NCBI GenBank assembly: GCA_918807975.1
Contig: OU964919.1
Location: 34,045,824-34,109,823, forward strand
DNA: 64,000 bases
Direction: 5' to 3'
Source of the DNA: Aplidium turbinatum
Taxonomy: Eukaryota > Chordata > Ascidiacea > Aplousobranchia > Polyclinidae
Shown here: piece after piece, positions 1-10,859 of the stretch
Numbering within the stretch: the first letter of the stretch is position 1
Layout: each line of letters begins with the position of its first letter
Position numbers and translations under genes: made by a program
The notes under the pieces: model-generated
The model's database searches: none
Seen by the model: only the letters and a program-made list of their open reading frames with translations
What the model was told of the DNA's origin: nothing

Positions 1-1479
1 TCACTCAAAATAGTTGCCCAAACCATGCCAAGAGTTACGTTGTTGCAAAGAACATGGATCGTTGAATCAATCATGCAAATGCGACTGACTTGATTTTTAT
101 TTTGAACATTGTTTAAAACAACGCACGTACAGGAACAAATTGAAGCTTGTTGTTGGAAGATTGATTACGAAATTAGCTAACTCGCAGATTGCTTAAAACA
201 CGGAAATAATTTAGTCCCAACTCTCACGAGATGTGTCACGTGAATTTCAAATTGATTTTCACAACCTACTGTTTCACAATTTAATAAACAATAGATGTAT
301 GATGTAATCAAAAAATAAACTCTCCAAAATTTAGATACTAAACTCATGTTTAGCAAACGCTTCAAAAAATTGGACTGCTTTCATCTTCGGTGCATATTTT
401 CTTTAATTAGTTTGCTAAACATGAGTTTGGTACCTACGTTTTGGGGGTCTTTATTTATTTTTCATTAGATTGGCCAGGAGTTTCAAGCATTTTGTTTCAA
501 ACTATATTAGGTCGTGTTAACATAAAAAAAAATTAGCATGACTTCCAAATACGCAATGTCGATTCTTTCTGCTACGAACTAGTCGCACCCTCAAATGCTT
601 TTTAGTTGTTTAGAATTTTTACAAATTTATCAAAAAGTTATGAAAAACGTCCATCATATTATTTTATTAATTCTATTAAAATAAAACCTTTTTCCATATT
701 ATAACTTATTTGCATAATTATTCAAAGTTGTGCTATTATATTGCAAGAAATGTAATATTAGTCTATTCAAATATGCTTGTTTTTGCTTGTAAAAGTTGAG
801 AAATATGTGTTGAATTTAATGGGAATTGGAAAAGATTGTCAAAACTTTAGACAAAATTTCCAGAATGTTGTAGCCTTGTAGGCTATCAGTTCTTTTAAAA
901 TTCTACTTTATTGTAATGAGCTTTCAGAAAGTTCAAGCCCACATCGCGAGGACTATTAATAAGTAACTTGCATGTGGCTTCCGAAGTCTTTTTCTAAATA
1001 TGGTTTTCCGTTGCACAGATATTTTGACTAAGTATCAGTCAAGTTTAAAATTAAATCACAACTTTATCTGGCTGATTTGTAAAAGGGAACATCCTGTTTG
1101 CAATGGCCAAGTAACTGATTTATATGCACAGCAGCACAAACACGGTCAGATCAAAACTTGACACTTATGCGAACAGTTTTCCATATAAAGCAATTCCACA
1201 CCTTGGAACTCAAGCCAGATTTGTCAGTTTATCTTCTTTTTTTGACTAAGAACATTATTTCATCTCAAAGTGTAATATTTTTTGCCTTGTACCGTATCTG
1301 TTGCTTTATCGAACATCGGATGCTCCATCTGCTCCAAAGTTGCTTTACAGAAGTATGCTTTCCAACGAAGACCCATGAGCATATTCTTGTCTATGAACAC
1401 ATAATGTAGAGTAGATGCTTTCATGCATGACGGATTTATGACAATACGACGTTGGAGAAAGACATTCAAAAATACCCCT
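1..1479. other. AT-rich intergenic DNA, no feature seen
   Basis: No exon with splice sites, RNA gene or repeat could be supported here. The short open frames are AT-rich and lack any family motif. Confidence 0.5.
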
Positions 1480-1788
1480 AGCTCAACGGTACCAGGTCAG
1501 TTGGTCGACAGGACAATTGGTCGACATACATTTGGTCGACAGGACGTTTGGTCGACAGGACGTTTGGTCGACAGGACGTTTGGTCGACAGGACGTTAGGT
1601 CGACAGAACGATTCATTTTAGGGTTAGGGTTAGTTAACTAACCTTAACCCTAACCTAACCCTAACTATAACCCTAACCCTAAAATGAATCGTTCTGTCGA
1701 CCTACCGTCCTGTCGACCGAATGTCTTGTCGACCAAACGTCCTGTCGACCAAATGTCTGTCGACCAATCGACCGTACACCAGCTCAAC
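1480..1788. mobile_element. Foldback element with GGTACCA end, GTCGAC tandem arms and telomere-like centre
   Basis: The 293-bp body (1488-1780) is flanked by the 8-bp direct repeat AGCTCAAC (1480-1487 and 1781-1788), as expected of a target-site duplication. The left arm is a tandem array of about 16-bp units reading GGTCGACAGGACGTTT. The right arm is the inverted equivalent. The centre (about 1615-1690) is made of TTAGGG-like and CCCTAA-like repeats facing each other. Ends are GGTACCAGGTCAG and the inverse of GGTGTACGGTCGA. No ORF with a known domain is present, so it would be non-autonomous. A second element of the same design is at 56934-57254. Superfamily not assigned; an 8-9 bp duplication fits Mutator-like or hAT elements. 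Confidence 0.7.
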
Positions 1789-3790
1789 ATGCTCTACCTA
1801 AAGTTGGACCAAGGTTGTGTTTCATATAGTCCCTGTTTATACGTTCAAGTTCGTCACAATCTGCTTTCAGAAATATCACATTTTGAAAAACAACATGCAG
1901 ATGTTGTTTTTTAGACACAGCAGACACTATTTTGCTCATTTTCAGCAATATCTATGTCAATGTCAGAAGTTGCTAACCTCATCATTGCGAGTAACAGTAA
2001 ACTCTATCTATCTTGTATAGTTAAGTTTTCTCATCTTCGCCCAACGTAAGAGTCATCTCTCTGATTGGTTTTCTAACTTTTAAGTGCTTGTTGCGCAGTA
2101 ATATTGCTGTTTGGAGACATGACAAAAGAAAACAAAATCTGAAAATTTGTGAAAATAGCCTAATAATAAGTATATGATACAAATTCGAAGATTTGCAATG
2201 AGCCACACTATGGCTATCTAAAGATACCAACTAGCCATGGCTACACACTGAACATCCTTCATCCACATCAGTAAGAAAAACATGAAATATTTTGAAAGGA
2301 GGCCACCTCAAAACTGCAACATGCCACTTAGTTTGACTACATGCTGCGCGCAAACACTATAAGATCTGCTATCCAAAATATACTTCAAGATTATCAGCTT
2401 TTATCTAAAACAGAATACAAACGAAAATTCATCTCATCTTTTTTGTTAAAGACAGGGAGACAACTGAGTAACATTCTAAACCCAAATTTTCTAAAGTCGG
2501 TAGTAAGTTAGATCGATTGTCATACCATCGTTGTGTAAATGCATTGTGAACAACTACAATCAAAAAAAGTTATCCAATCTTATACATCTTCTGAAAAAAC
2601 GAATAATCCCCGTTTACGCTGCGGTCGGTTTTGCCCTTTTCATGGCTTACAGGTAGGTATGTCAATTATTCTGCTCACAAACGCCCTAAGGAAACAAAAC
2701 AATTTTTGATCACAAAAAAATTGATCATTTAAATTGATCTTTTTCGAAAGATCTTTATCCCTCATCTCATGGTCGCCGAGATTTCAACTTATTCTCATTG
2801 TTTAGGATATAAAATTTAAAGTTAGTGCATGAATGGTTTACTACTTTTCTCTTCAGCAGTTGAGTGAAAGCTATAATGCAGCAAGTAAGCTAACTGCGTA
2901 GCGTAACAAAGTTTGTAAGGAAATGCTCTTTTAGGAGAAACCGACGTTCTTGTTGTATGACTTAGCCGTAGCCTATTGTCAATGTAAACTCAATAACTAT
3001 AGATTTTACAATAGTTACTGTATAAGTTCCTCCAGTAGGCTATAGACTTGATGGGCCTATGTATGAAACTTTTCAGAATTTTCCCACCATCTTTAAACTT
3101 TGAAAATGTTTCAAAAAACCTACTTTATATTCTTTGATAGACTATAAACTAAGACCTCTAAAATAAATATCGTTTGGCGATCTAGACACGACTTCAATTT
3201 GTATTGCAATCAGTTTCCACTCACTATTATTGGTGAACAAGTTATTGGCTTATATTGTTTGTTGAAAACTAGTTTTGTTGTTTTAAATATTCAAGAAACA
3301 ATATTATTGTTTGGTGTAAAAATTTTCTTCACCCCATATTTGATACTAAGTGGTAGTTTTATCGTGATTTGTGAAATGTCATTTGAGTTGTTTTGTCATA
3401 TGCATCAATTTGAAAGCGCAACAGCTGAGACATGAAATTACATCAGAGTACTTAGCAATTTAAGTGTAGTATGCCAAAATACTGACATGGCATGACATCG
3501 TAAGTTGGTTGAAGCAACAAGAAAGAAGTGAGAAATAATCTAGTGAGGTGCCAGGCTTATAGCTTGCCATCATTAAATTAGCGTCATCGTGGAACATTTT
3601 TGAATCCTACAAAAATCCCCTTCATGACAACAGTGAAGGACAGTTCATGATTTGTTTGTTTTTATGCTTCTGAAAAGTTCATTGTATTCAAAACTACTTA
3701 AGATTTGTGGCTATGATTACTGGCGCCACTATTTCTTTAATGGCTATGTTTGAAATTTAGGAAAACGCAATTTTTCATAAAACTCAATGA
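1789..3790. other. AT-rich intergenic DNA, no feature seen
   Basis: Nothing with a recognisable domain, splice pattern or repeat structure was found. The region lies between two mobile elements. Confidence 0.45.
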
Positions 3791-5963
3791 ACTGCAATCA
3801 AGGTTGCCATCTGGTATATTTATATACCAAATTTCACAAATCTGGTATATTTTTTTTATGTTTGGTAGTTGAAATTTTTGTTTGGTATATTGGTATATAT
3901 TTGGTATATTTTGTAGCATTTGGTAGGTGATTTTATGAGTTTGGTATATTTTATAATATTGTGTCAATTGACTAGTAGTTTTTTCAATGTACAAATTTGG
4001 AGTGTGTTAAAGGGGTACTAAAGGAAAAACCTGACTTGGCGATTTTCCACGTTCTTTGTGTTTAACATGCTACCATAAAACGATTTTCAATAAAATTTTG
4101 CCCCATTGCGGTCTGACCACCATTGTGGGCGTGCTTTTGTCAGGGCTTTCAAAATGAGATTGAGCCTGAGCAACGAAGCGTGCGACTGTGCAGTCTACGT
4201 CATAAAGGCTATAGCAATCAACCGATCACGCAATAATTGTTTCTGCGGGCGATTTGACTGTAGGCTATGTATGTATTTACATCAAAACAGCACATTTTAA
4301 CATCAAAACAGCAGACAGTTTGCTCAAAACATCAGATTGGTAACGTGGCTTTTGTTATTGCTGGCCTTTATGACGTATTCTCGAGCAGTGTTTGCACGTT
4401 TTGGTCATTTTGAAAAAAATGAAAATAAATGAAACTCTGGACTTTGGGCCTTGCCAGCGCCATTGAAAACAAATTTTTTTCGGTAATTGTTTTTGAAATG
4501 TATTCTTGAATGTTCAGTTTACTCATTTTAATGCTTAATTCCGGTTTGAAATTTTCCTTTAGTATGCCTTTAACCAATAAAAACTTGTTTCTTCTTTAAA
4601 AAAGTTAAGTTGAAACACTAAAATGGATGTACCATTTGAGATTTAGCCTAATGACCATAAAAACCTAAAGGTTTTCTAAAGCATGAGTGTCATTGGAGTT
4701 GCTTAACTGTAATGTTTTACAACGTATTGTTATCTCAAGGTGTTAAAGAATGTTAAAGCTTCTCAGTGAGCAACATTGCAAGTGTTGTTGACTTATGATT
4801 TTTACTGTGCTGTTGATGGAATGTAAATTTTGGTTTCAAAATGTTGAACAGTGTTGTGAATGTGTGACTAAAACTTTTTTTATGCTTACTAATACCCTTA
4901 TTGTGTTATATCGTATGTAATTATTGAATCATAATTACTTAATTCTTTATTACCCTGACGTTGATACTTTGGCAAAGTGAAAAATTTCCTAAATTTTCGG
5001 AGCACGTCTATTAGGCGCAGACAGTGGCGTAGCCAAGGGGGGGGTTGGGGGTTACACCCTCCCCCCTTTGGCATGCGTGTGACGCCACAATATTGACAAT
5101 GATGCTTTCAATCTCTATGTCTCTAAAACAAAGTTTGCCTAATTTTAAACGAAACTGTATTAAAAGAGCAAGTTTTGCCAATACCAAACATTTAAATATC
5201 TCAACCAGGAATTAGCAACAAGAAAATATAGAGACTTAGCTTTATTACCAAAAAATGCCGAAGAAAACATGATCTTATACTTTTGCTATGCCACCGGACA
5301 GCACCATTTTACAGGAATATTTATACCCACATTTTTGTTGAAAATGCTCTCAGAGTGCACCAAATTCAAAGTAATTTTTCAAAATTTTCTGGGGGAGGTC
5401 CATACCCCCTGTCGCTGGGTCGCCCGCCGGCCGTCAAACCCCCCCTTTCAAAATTCCTGGCTACGCTACTGGGCGCAGACAATTACGTGCCTGCAAGATA
5501 GGTGCGCACACTGTGACGTCGGGACATTTAGGTGTGGCACGCGGTCATTTTGGTACTATTCGGAGTAAAGTCTATTTTGTTGGGTTCTTGATGGTTGCAT
5601 GGTGGGTTTTATGCATTAGCCAAGTGGGCGTAGTCTCGTCTGCATCACAGGAACCAACGCTCCAGCAACGTTTATTTTTTTTGTTTTCTGAAACTTGATT
5701 AAATATCATGCGAAATCGCTGTGGTAATCAATTCATCTTTGGGTCATATATATTAAAATTAGCCCAAACTAAAACGTTCTTTGCCCAAGTTAAAAATTAA
5801 ACATTGTTCAGCTAGTTGAGGTGTGCAAAACGTAATTTTTGTGTAAACTTTTATTTTTCAGATCTTTTTGGTATAAACTTGGTATAATTTTTTAAGTTTG
5901 GTATATATTTTTTTACTATTTGGTATATATTGCCCTGCAGAATCTGGCAACCCTGACTGCAAT
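3791..5963. mobile_element. Non-autonomous hAT-type element (2.16 kb)
   Basis: The body 3799-5955 is flanked by the 8-bp duplication ACTGCAAT (3791-3798 and 5956-5963). The terminal inverted repeats are CAAGGTTGCCAT on the left and the inverse of CAGGGTTGCCAGA on the right, a classic hAT end. Subterminal DNA on both sides is rich in TTTGGTATAT units, in direct orientation on the left and again near the right end. No transposase frame was recognised inside, so it is probably a deletion derivative or a MITE. It carries a second hAT MITE nested at 5022-5471, which is therefore younger. Confidence 0.8.
5014..5479. mobile_element. hAT MITE nested in the 3.8-6.0 kb element
   Basis: The 450-bp body 5022-5471 has ends CAGTGGCGTAGCC and GGCTACGCTACTG and is flanked by the exact 8-bp duplication GGCGCAGA (5014-5021, 5472-5479). 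G-rich tracts follow the left end and C-rich tracts precede the right end, as is usual for this family. No transposase is encoded. A related right end is visible near 29366-29378. Confidence 0.82.
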
Positions 5964-7763
5964 CACATTCACTGCGTTGCACCACGACAGAAGACAGCTC
6001 GAAGCCAGTTTTATGCTTTTATAAGAATTATCTAGAACACATGAATGGTTTTGAAAAAGATTGCTCTACTGCTTTAATGTAACATTGTGTAAACTCTAAC
6101 TCTAGCTTACACATACAAATATAAGATTAACAATCGTACACAAACTAGGCGCTGACGACAATTGAAACACAACATGAGTCATGGCCTAACAAACTGGTCA
6201 AAGCAACATATGCTTTACCACCTGGTCGCCTAAACCGAACGATAAATTTTGTCAATATGTTTTTAAAGTAAAATGCAATGATAATAAGCTGCAATCAACA
6301 TGTGACAAAAAAAATATAGATGTGGATACACTTTCAAGTGATTTATTGAAGATTACTTGTGTTTTGCAATTGCGTCGTGAAATATCACATTTCGACAAAA
6401 TCTTCTTTTCCGTTTATGCAGTGCTCCTCCAAAATAAGCATTAAATCTATTTGCATAACCTAAAAATTGTTTACAGTAAAAGTATACAGTAGCCAATAAA
6501 ATACATTAATTGCAAGTATTATATCAAATGTTTGTTTTTCTGCTTAAATGTCTCAAACACTTTAGACTAAACTGTTTGGTTACATATGAAATCTAACCTT
6601 CTGCGTATCGATCAAAAGGTCGAATAAATAGGCTATCTAAATCTACTGAAGCTGTGTGAATTTTCTTCTCTCGACTTTCTCGGCCTAACTACTGGCATGA
6701 AAACAATAAGCAGTAGAGCGATATATCAGATACGTTTGCAAATTCACTCAGAAGTAATTACTACTGCTATGTGCTAACTTATAATCTTAAATAATTTCTT
6801 GATTTTTGTCCCTTGTATTCGAAGATTGCATAGGAATTTAAATTTTTTTCTCTGCTTGTTCCTTCACTAATATTTTTTCACTATGCAGAACGTCATCAAA
6901 ATATTTTTCACCGCAGCGACTTGTTTAAGCTGTTTGATAAGTTTTCAAATTTTCAAGGTTATTTTACCTTGAGGAAATTCTTGCAATGCTATTAAAATCT
7001 TATCAGGCCACACCTGTGTGAGTCATACTAATGTTACCATTGGGTTGACGCATGTAAATAGCTTGAGGAAAATTGCAATGTTTGTATTAAAACATAGATA
7101 AACTGCTAAGGATAGGTCATAAACTTGTGGGTGGATTGTTGAATATTTATCATCAACTACAATCAATACCAAGGGCAATCTGATAACAAAACTTTGGGTT
7201 ATATGTGGGAAAAAGTCTGGAGGCAACTTTGTATCTATACGGTAAGCAGTAATCGACGAGGCCAGACGTTCCCAGAGGTGTTCGCATCCTAAAAGAGTGG
7301 ATGGGTATTGTCCCAATGAGGTAAGTTACAATATGAGGTAAAAAGGTGTGATTTATTCGCCTGGTTATACATTCACATCACAGATTGCAATGATGCCAAC
7401 AAAAAAAAGGTTACCAACTCCTGCATTAGACTGTGGATTGCAAAAATTAATTAGTCAGACGCGTATGACAGATAGCATACGCTTTTCTGCGTAATTAATG
7501 TACTTGCATTTCAATACAAGATTTGCATATTGTGTGGTATGTTTTAAATTTCTCTTATCATAAAGAGTTGCTATCGCAAACTGTTTTGAAACACCCCTGT
7601 TATCGCAACTTTTGATTTCTTTAACCTTTTGGCTCGTCACGTGATATTATCAATGTCCCTATATAGTATATATTTTATTTTTTTTGCGCAACGCTCAGAG
7701 TTCAAAATGGATACTACTACATCTTGCAGGTTTACAATTTTCCATATAAAATGGATTTGTTAC
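5964..7763. other. AT-rich intergenic DNA
   Basis: No gene recognised. The only structure noticed is a small hairpin near 7459-7481 (GCGTATG paired with CATACGC). Confidence 0.45.
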
Positions 7764-8251
7764 CTGACTCATCATTATACAATTTTGGTAAAGAGGTTAC
7801 TTTCTTCAGCCACAGACATATACAACCAAGCAACCACACGGCATTTAACATAATGGATTAAAATTGAACATAAACTATAAGCTACAAACGTTTTCGGCCA
7901 TACACACGTTAGCCCTTATCAAGTAACAAAAAATAACTGCTTATCTACTCAACGTCTTTTCTTGATACGTCATATGTTGCGTCTTTGCCTGGTGTAATTT
8001 AAACGCCACGTGATGTGCCTTTCTTCTGTTCTGCCGTTTCATTTTGCATTTCGTTTTTCAATTCATTGTTTAGATCAGTCATTCATTTTCATTGTAGATA
8101 TGATAAGCAGTTATTTTTTGTTACTTGATAAGGGCTAACGTGTGTATGGCCGAAAACGTTTGTAGCTTATAGTTTATGTTCAATTTTAATCCATTATGTT
8201 AAATGCCGTGTGGTTGCTTGGTTGTATATGTCTGTGGCTGACTCATCATTA
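7764..8251. mobile_element. Penelope-like terminal fragment with inverted hammerhead-like arms
   Basis: A nearly perfect inverted repeat has arms at 7807-7945 and 8102-8240 (139 bp each) around a 156-bp spacer. The whole is flanked by a 14-bp direct repeat CTGACTCATCATTA (7764-7777 and 8238-8251), taken as the target-site duplication. Each arm carries a degenerate hammerhead-like core, reading toward the outside, with a GGC/GCC stem II followed by GAAAACGTTT (minus strand 7882-7927; plus strand 8120-8165). Penelope-like elements are known to carry hammerhead motifs in their terminal repeats and to leave variable, fairly long duplications. No reverse transcriptase is present, so the assignment rests on the ends. 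Confidence 0.5.
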
Positions 8252-8629
8252 ATTCTATAAAGTAAAGCTATATCATATGCATCTTAGTGCAGCCCAAGCC
8301 TTAACCTATATTTTTAGTACAATTTTTGTTTGGTGTTTGCTGCAATATTTAAAAACTCAACTTAATTTATCCATTTTTTAGATGTGTTAATTTAAAAGTT
8401 TGTTTTGGTTGAAAGCCACAAAATCTTTTAAATGCATGGAAATAAACAATATTATTTCTATTATTTCAGCATAGAATAAAAATCTTGTCCTTTAGAAACA
8501 CTAGTTAATCACGCAGACAGCAGACATTGCAGTAATTTCAATCAGAGTCCGCCAACCATGAGCTGTTTATTTGAAGTGTTACTGTTCATGCTCCACTTGT
8601 TTTAGGTTACTTATGGCACTTATGTTGTG

Positions 8630-8970
8630 ACACCGTTAGCTCAGTGATTCGTCCGCCCCGTTAGCTCAGTGGTTACGCAACCGGCTCATGATCACGCAGC
8701 GCTGGCTCGACTCTCAGGGTGTGCGCTGGAGCAACGCATTTCAGGACTGCTCTCCATTCAGCGGCACCTAGTGATTGGAATAATTCCCCGACAACAACAT
8801 TTCAACAATCGGAAAATTCACTCTGTCAATCTCGGTAACCGGCCCTGCGTCAAGAGCCTCTACGAGAATGCGAAACTACCAGGAATAACCCATCAAGGCT
8901 TTGTCAGTCGGAGGATAAAGATTCAAAACTTTCAAAACTAAGATTCAAAACTAAGATTCAAAACACACGC
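8630..8970 (+). mobile_element. SINE, family A (tRNA-headed)
   Basis: The head contains an A-box-like GTTAGCTCAGTGGTTA and a B-box-like GGCTCGACTCT, followed by a body shared with the copies at 20268, 28045, 31697, 41309 and, inverted, 54980. The head is partly duplicated: a second GTTAGCTCAGTG lies about 20 bp upstream. The 3' end is a short tandem array of AAGATTCAAAACT. The shared non-tRNA body makes a SINE far more likely than a working tRNA gene. Confidence 0.75.
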
Positions 8971-10747
8971 GGTTTGAGAATTCTGATTGAAAATACCAGA
9001 CTTTGATTTTACAATTTTCTGGAAAACCACGCCGTCCTTAAATTGAAAACGTTACGAAGGTCTGTAGCGTTCAACTACTATAGAAAAAATATCTAAACTG
9101 CTATAAACGCTCCAAATTCTTCCCGACTTAATATTGCAAAATCTTTGTTTTGCCTATTATTGAAAAAAAATCCTAAAAAGCGAAACTATAGTATTTCCTC
9201 TATCAAATTTAACAAAATACTGCAGCATAAACTCACTGGCTTTGTCGACTTGGAATAATCATACCAAGTGATACCAAGAAGTCAAAACTCCATAATATAG
9301 TATAAGCAATTAGACACCGACCTTAGGCAACAACAATTTTACCCTTTTTTTCCAAAACCAAAACAACACTACCAGACTAAAACTAGATAGATCACTCGAC
9401 GGCTAGGCCTCCCGGCTCCGGCAGATATTAAACACGGCCCTGGAAACATATTTTGATGAGTTTATCTAAGAATTTTAAACTATCTAGAAAGAACTTGAAG
9501 AGACGAATACGATGACATATTTCGTTCAGACTATGCATGCTTTGATACTTTCGAACTTGACACCATCCATTGAACATCATCTTAATCTTCGCCGCAGAAA
9601 AATGATGAATTATGCAATTCAGATTTATTGTATGATTGACGGAGGTAGAATTCATCCTCAAACCAACAAAGCGTCTACTGATGCCTGTTTCGCACACGAT
9701 AGTTAAAGAGGTTTTGCACTTTACGGATGGGATACATGCCGGATCTGTTGATATAATTCTTACGCTTTTTGACTACTTGTCTCGTTGTACTGTATGTTTA
9801 TCAAAAACGAATTTTGTGAATATTAAAACTGTGATCGGATATTGCGTATATGCAAACGATTTAACGTTAATTCTTTTTAGATAAGCTTGCTCAGCGAATG
9901 CTCTATACAAATGATTGACATGGTCTTTTGCAAGCTATAAAAAGTGTTCAGTACTTTAAAAAAGACATTTTAATTTACTGAAATCGCGATCATCTTGAAG
10001 AAATAAATTTATTGTATACTTGTCAATAGATTTGCTACGTATGTACAGCAGAAGTTAAATTTACATATTCACATATTCATTAATTTATGTACATTAATAA
10101 TCTTTTTCTTGGCCAACATTCATATTAATTGATTGAGAAATCACTGCGCACTATTGCTTTGTTTCCGGGTGTGCTCGAGGTCGGAATTTACTAGAAAAAC
10201 GTTGATTAGTTGAGCATGCTAGAAAATGTAATTAGTGATTTGGTCATGCAACGTCACATGGTGCATCAAAAAAAAAAAAAAAACATCAAACGTACTTGTA
10301 TAACCAAGCAAAAATTGCCGTTTGAAAGGAACATTGTTAATTCGATATGGTTTTTAGATGCGTAAAACTAACCATAAAACACAGACAATCCCTCCCCAAT
10401 TCGGAAATAACCAAGTGCAGGCCAAACCTTATGATTTTAAGTATACAATATATAATACAATAAAAGATGTACTGCTACTACAGGTAGAAATTTATGTGCA
10501 ATGCATTTTAAGAGTATTGTGAAAGCAATAATAGAGGCACACGAGCTTAATTTTCTTGTAGGTGGTCAGTTCATCATTAGTTTTGACCACAAGAAATCAC
10601 AAGCAAATACAAGTAAAAGCAAAGACACAGAACGGAAAAAAAGATTTTTCTTGATCTTGTAAACGTTACAATCGACACAACACACATTGCAGTCAATCCT
10701 TTCTGCAAGTGTTTCGTTTTGTTGCAAAAGCATTTTACATCACGCTT
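8971..10747. other. AT-rich intergenic DNA
   Basis: No gene recognised. A poly(A)/poly(T)-like run occurs near 10268-10284. Confidence 0.45.
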
Positions 10748-10753
10748 TTTATT
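10748..10753 (-). terminator. Candidate poly(A) signal of the first Ly6-like gene
   Basis: AATAAA on the minus strand, about 110 bp downstream of the stop codon at 10860-10862. Confidence 0.4.
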
Positions 10754-10859
10754 CACGATCACATGATAAATTTGCACATTTAGACTGCCATGTATCATCT
10801 TCCATTTCTCATGATTATGCCTTTGTCCATATTTGAAACCTAATTCAAGTAACTCATTC

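Noticed and set aside
1617-1685. Interstitial telomere or chromosome end
   Set aside because: The TTAGGG-like repeats lie inside a foldback element bounded by an 8-bp duplication.
8655-8730. tRNA gene
   Set aside because: A- and B-box-like segments are present, but the sequence continues into a body shared with five other copies, so it is a SINE head.
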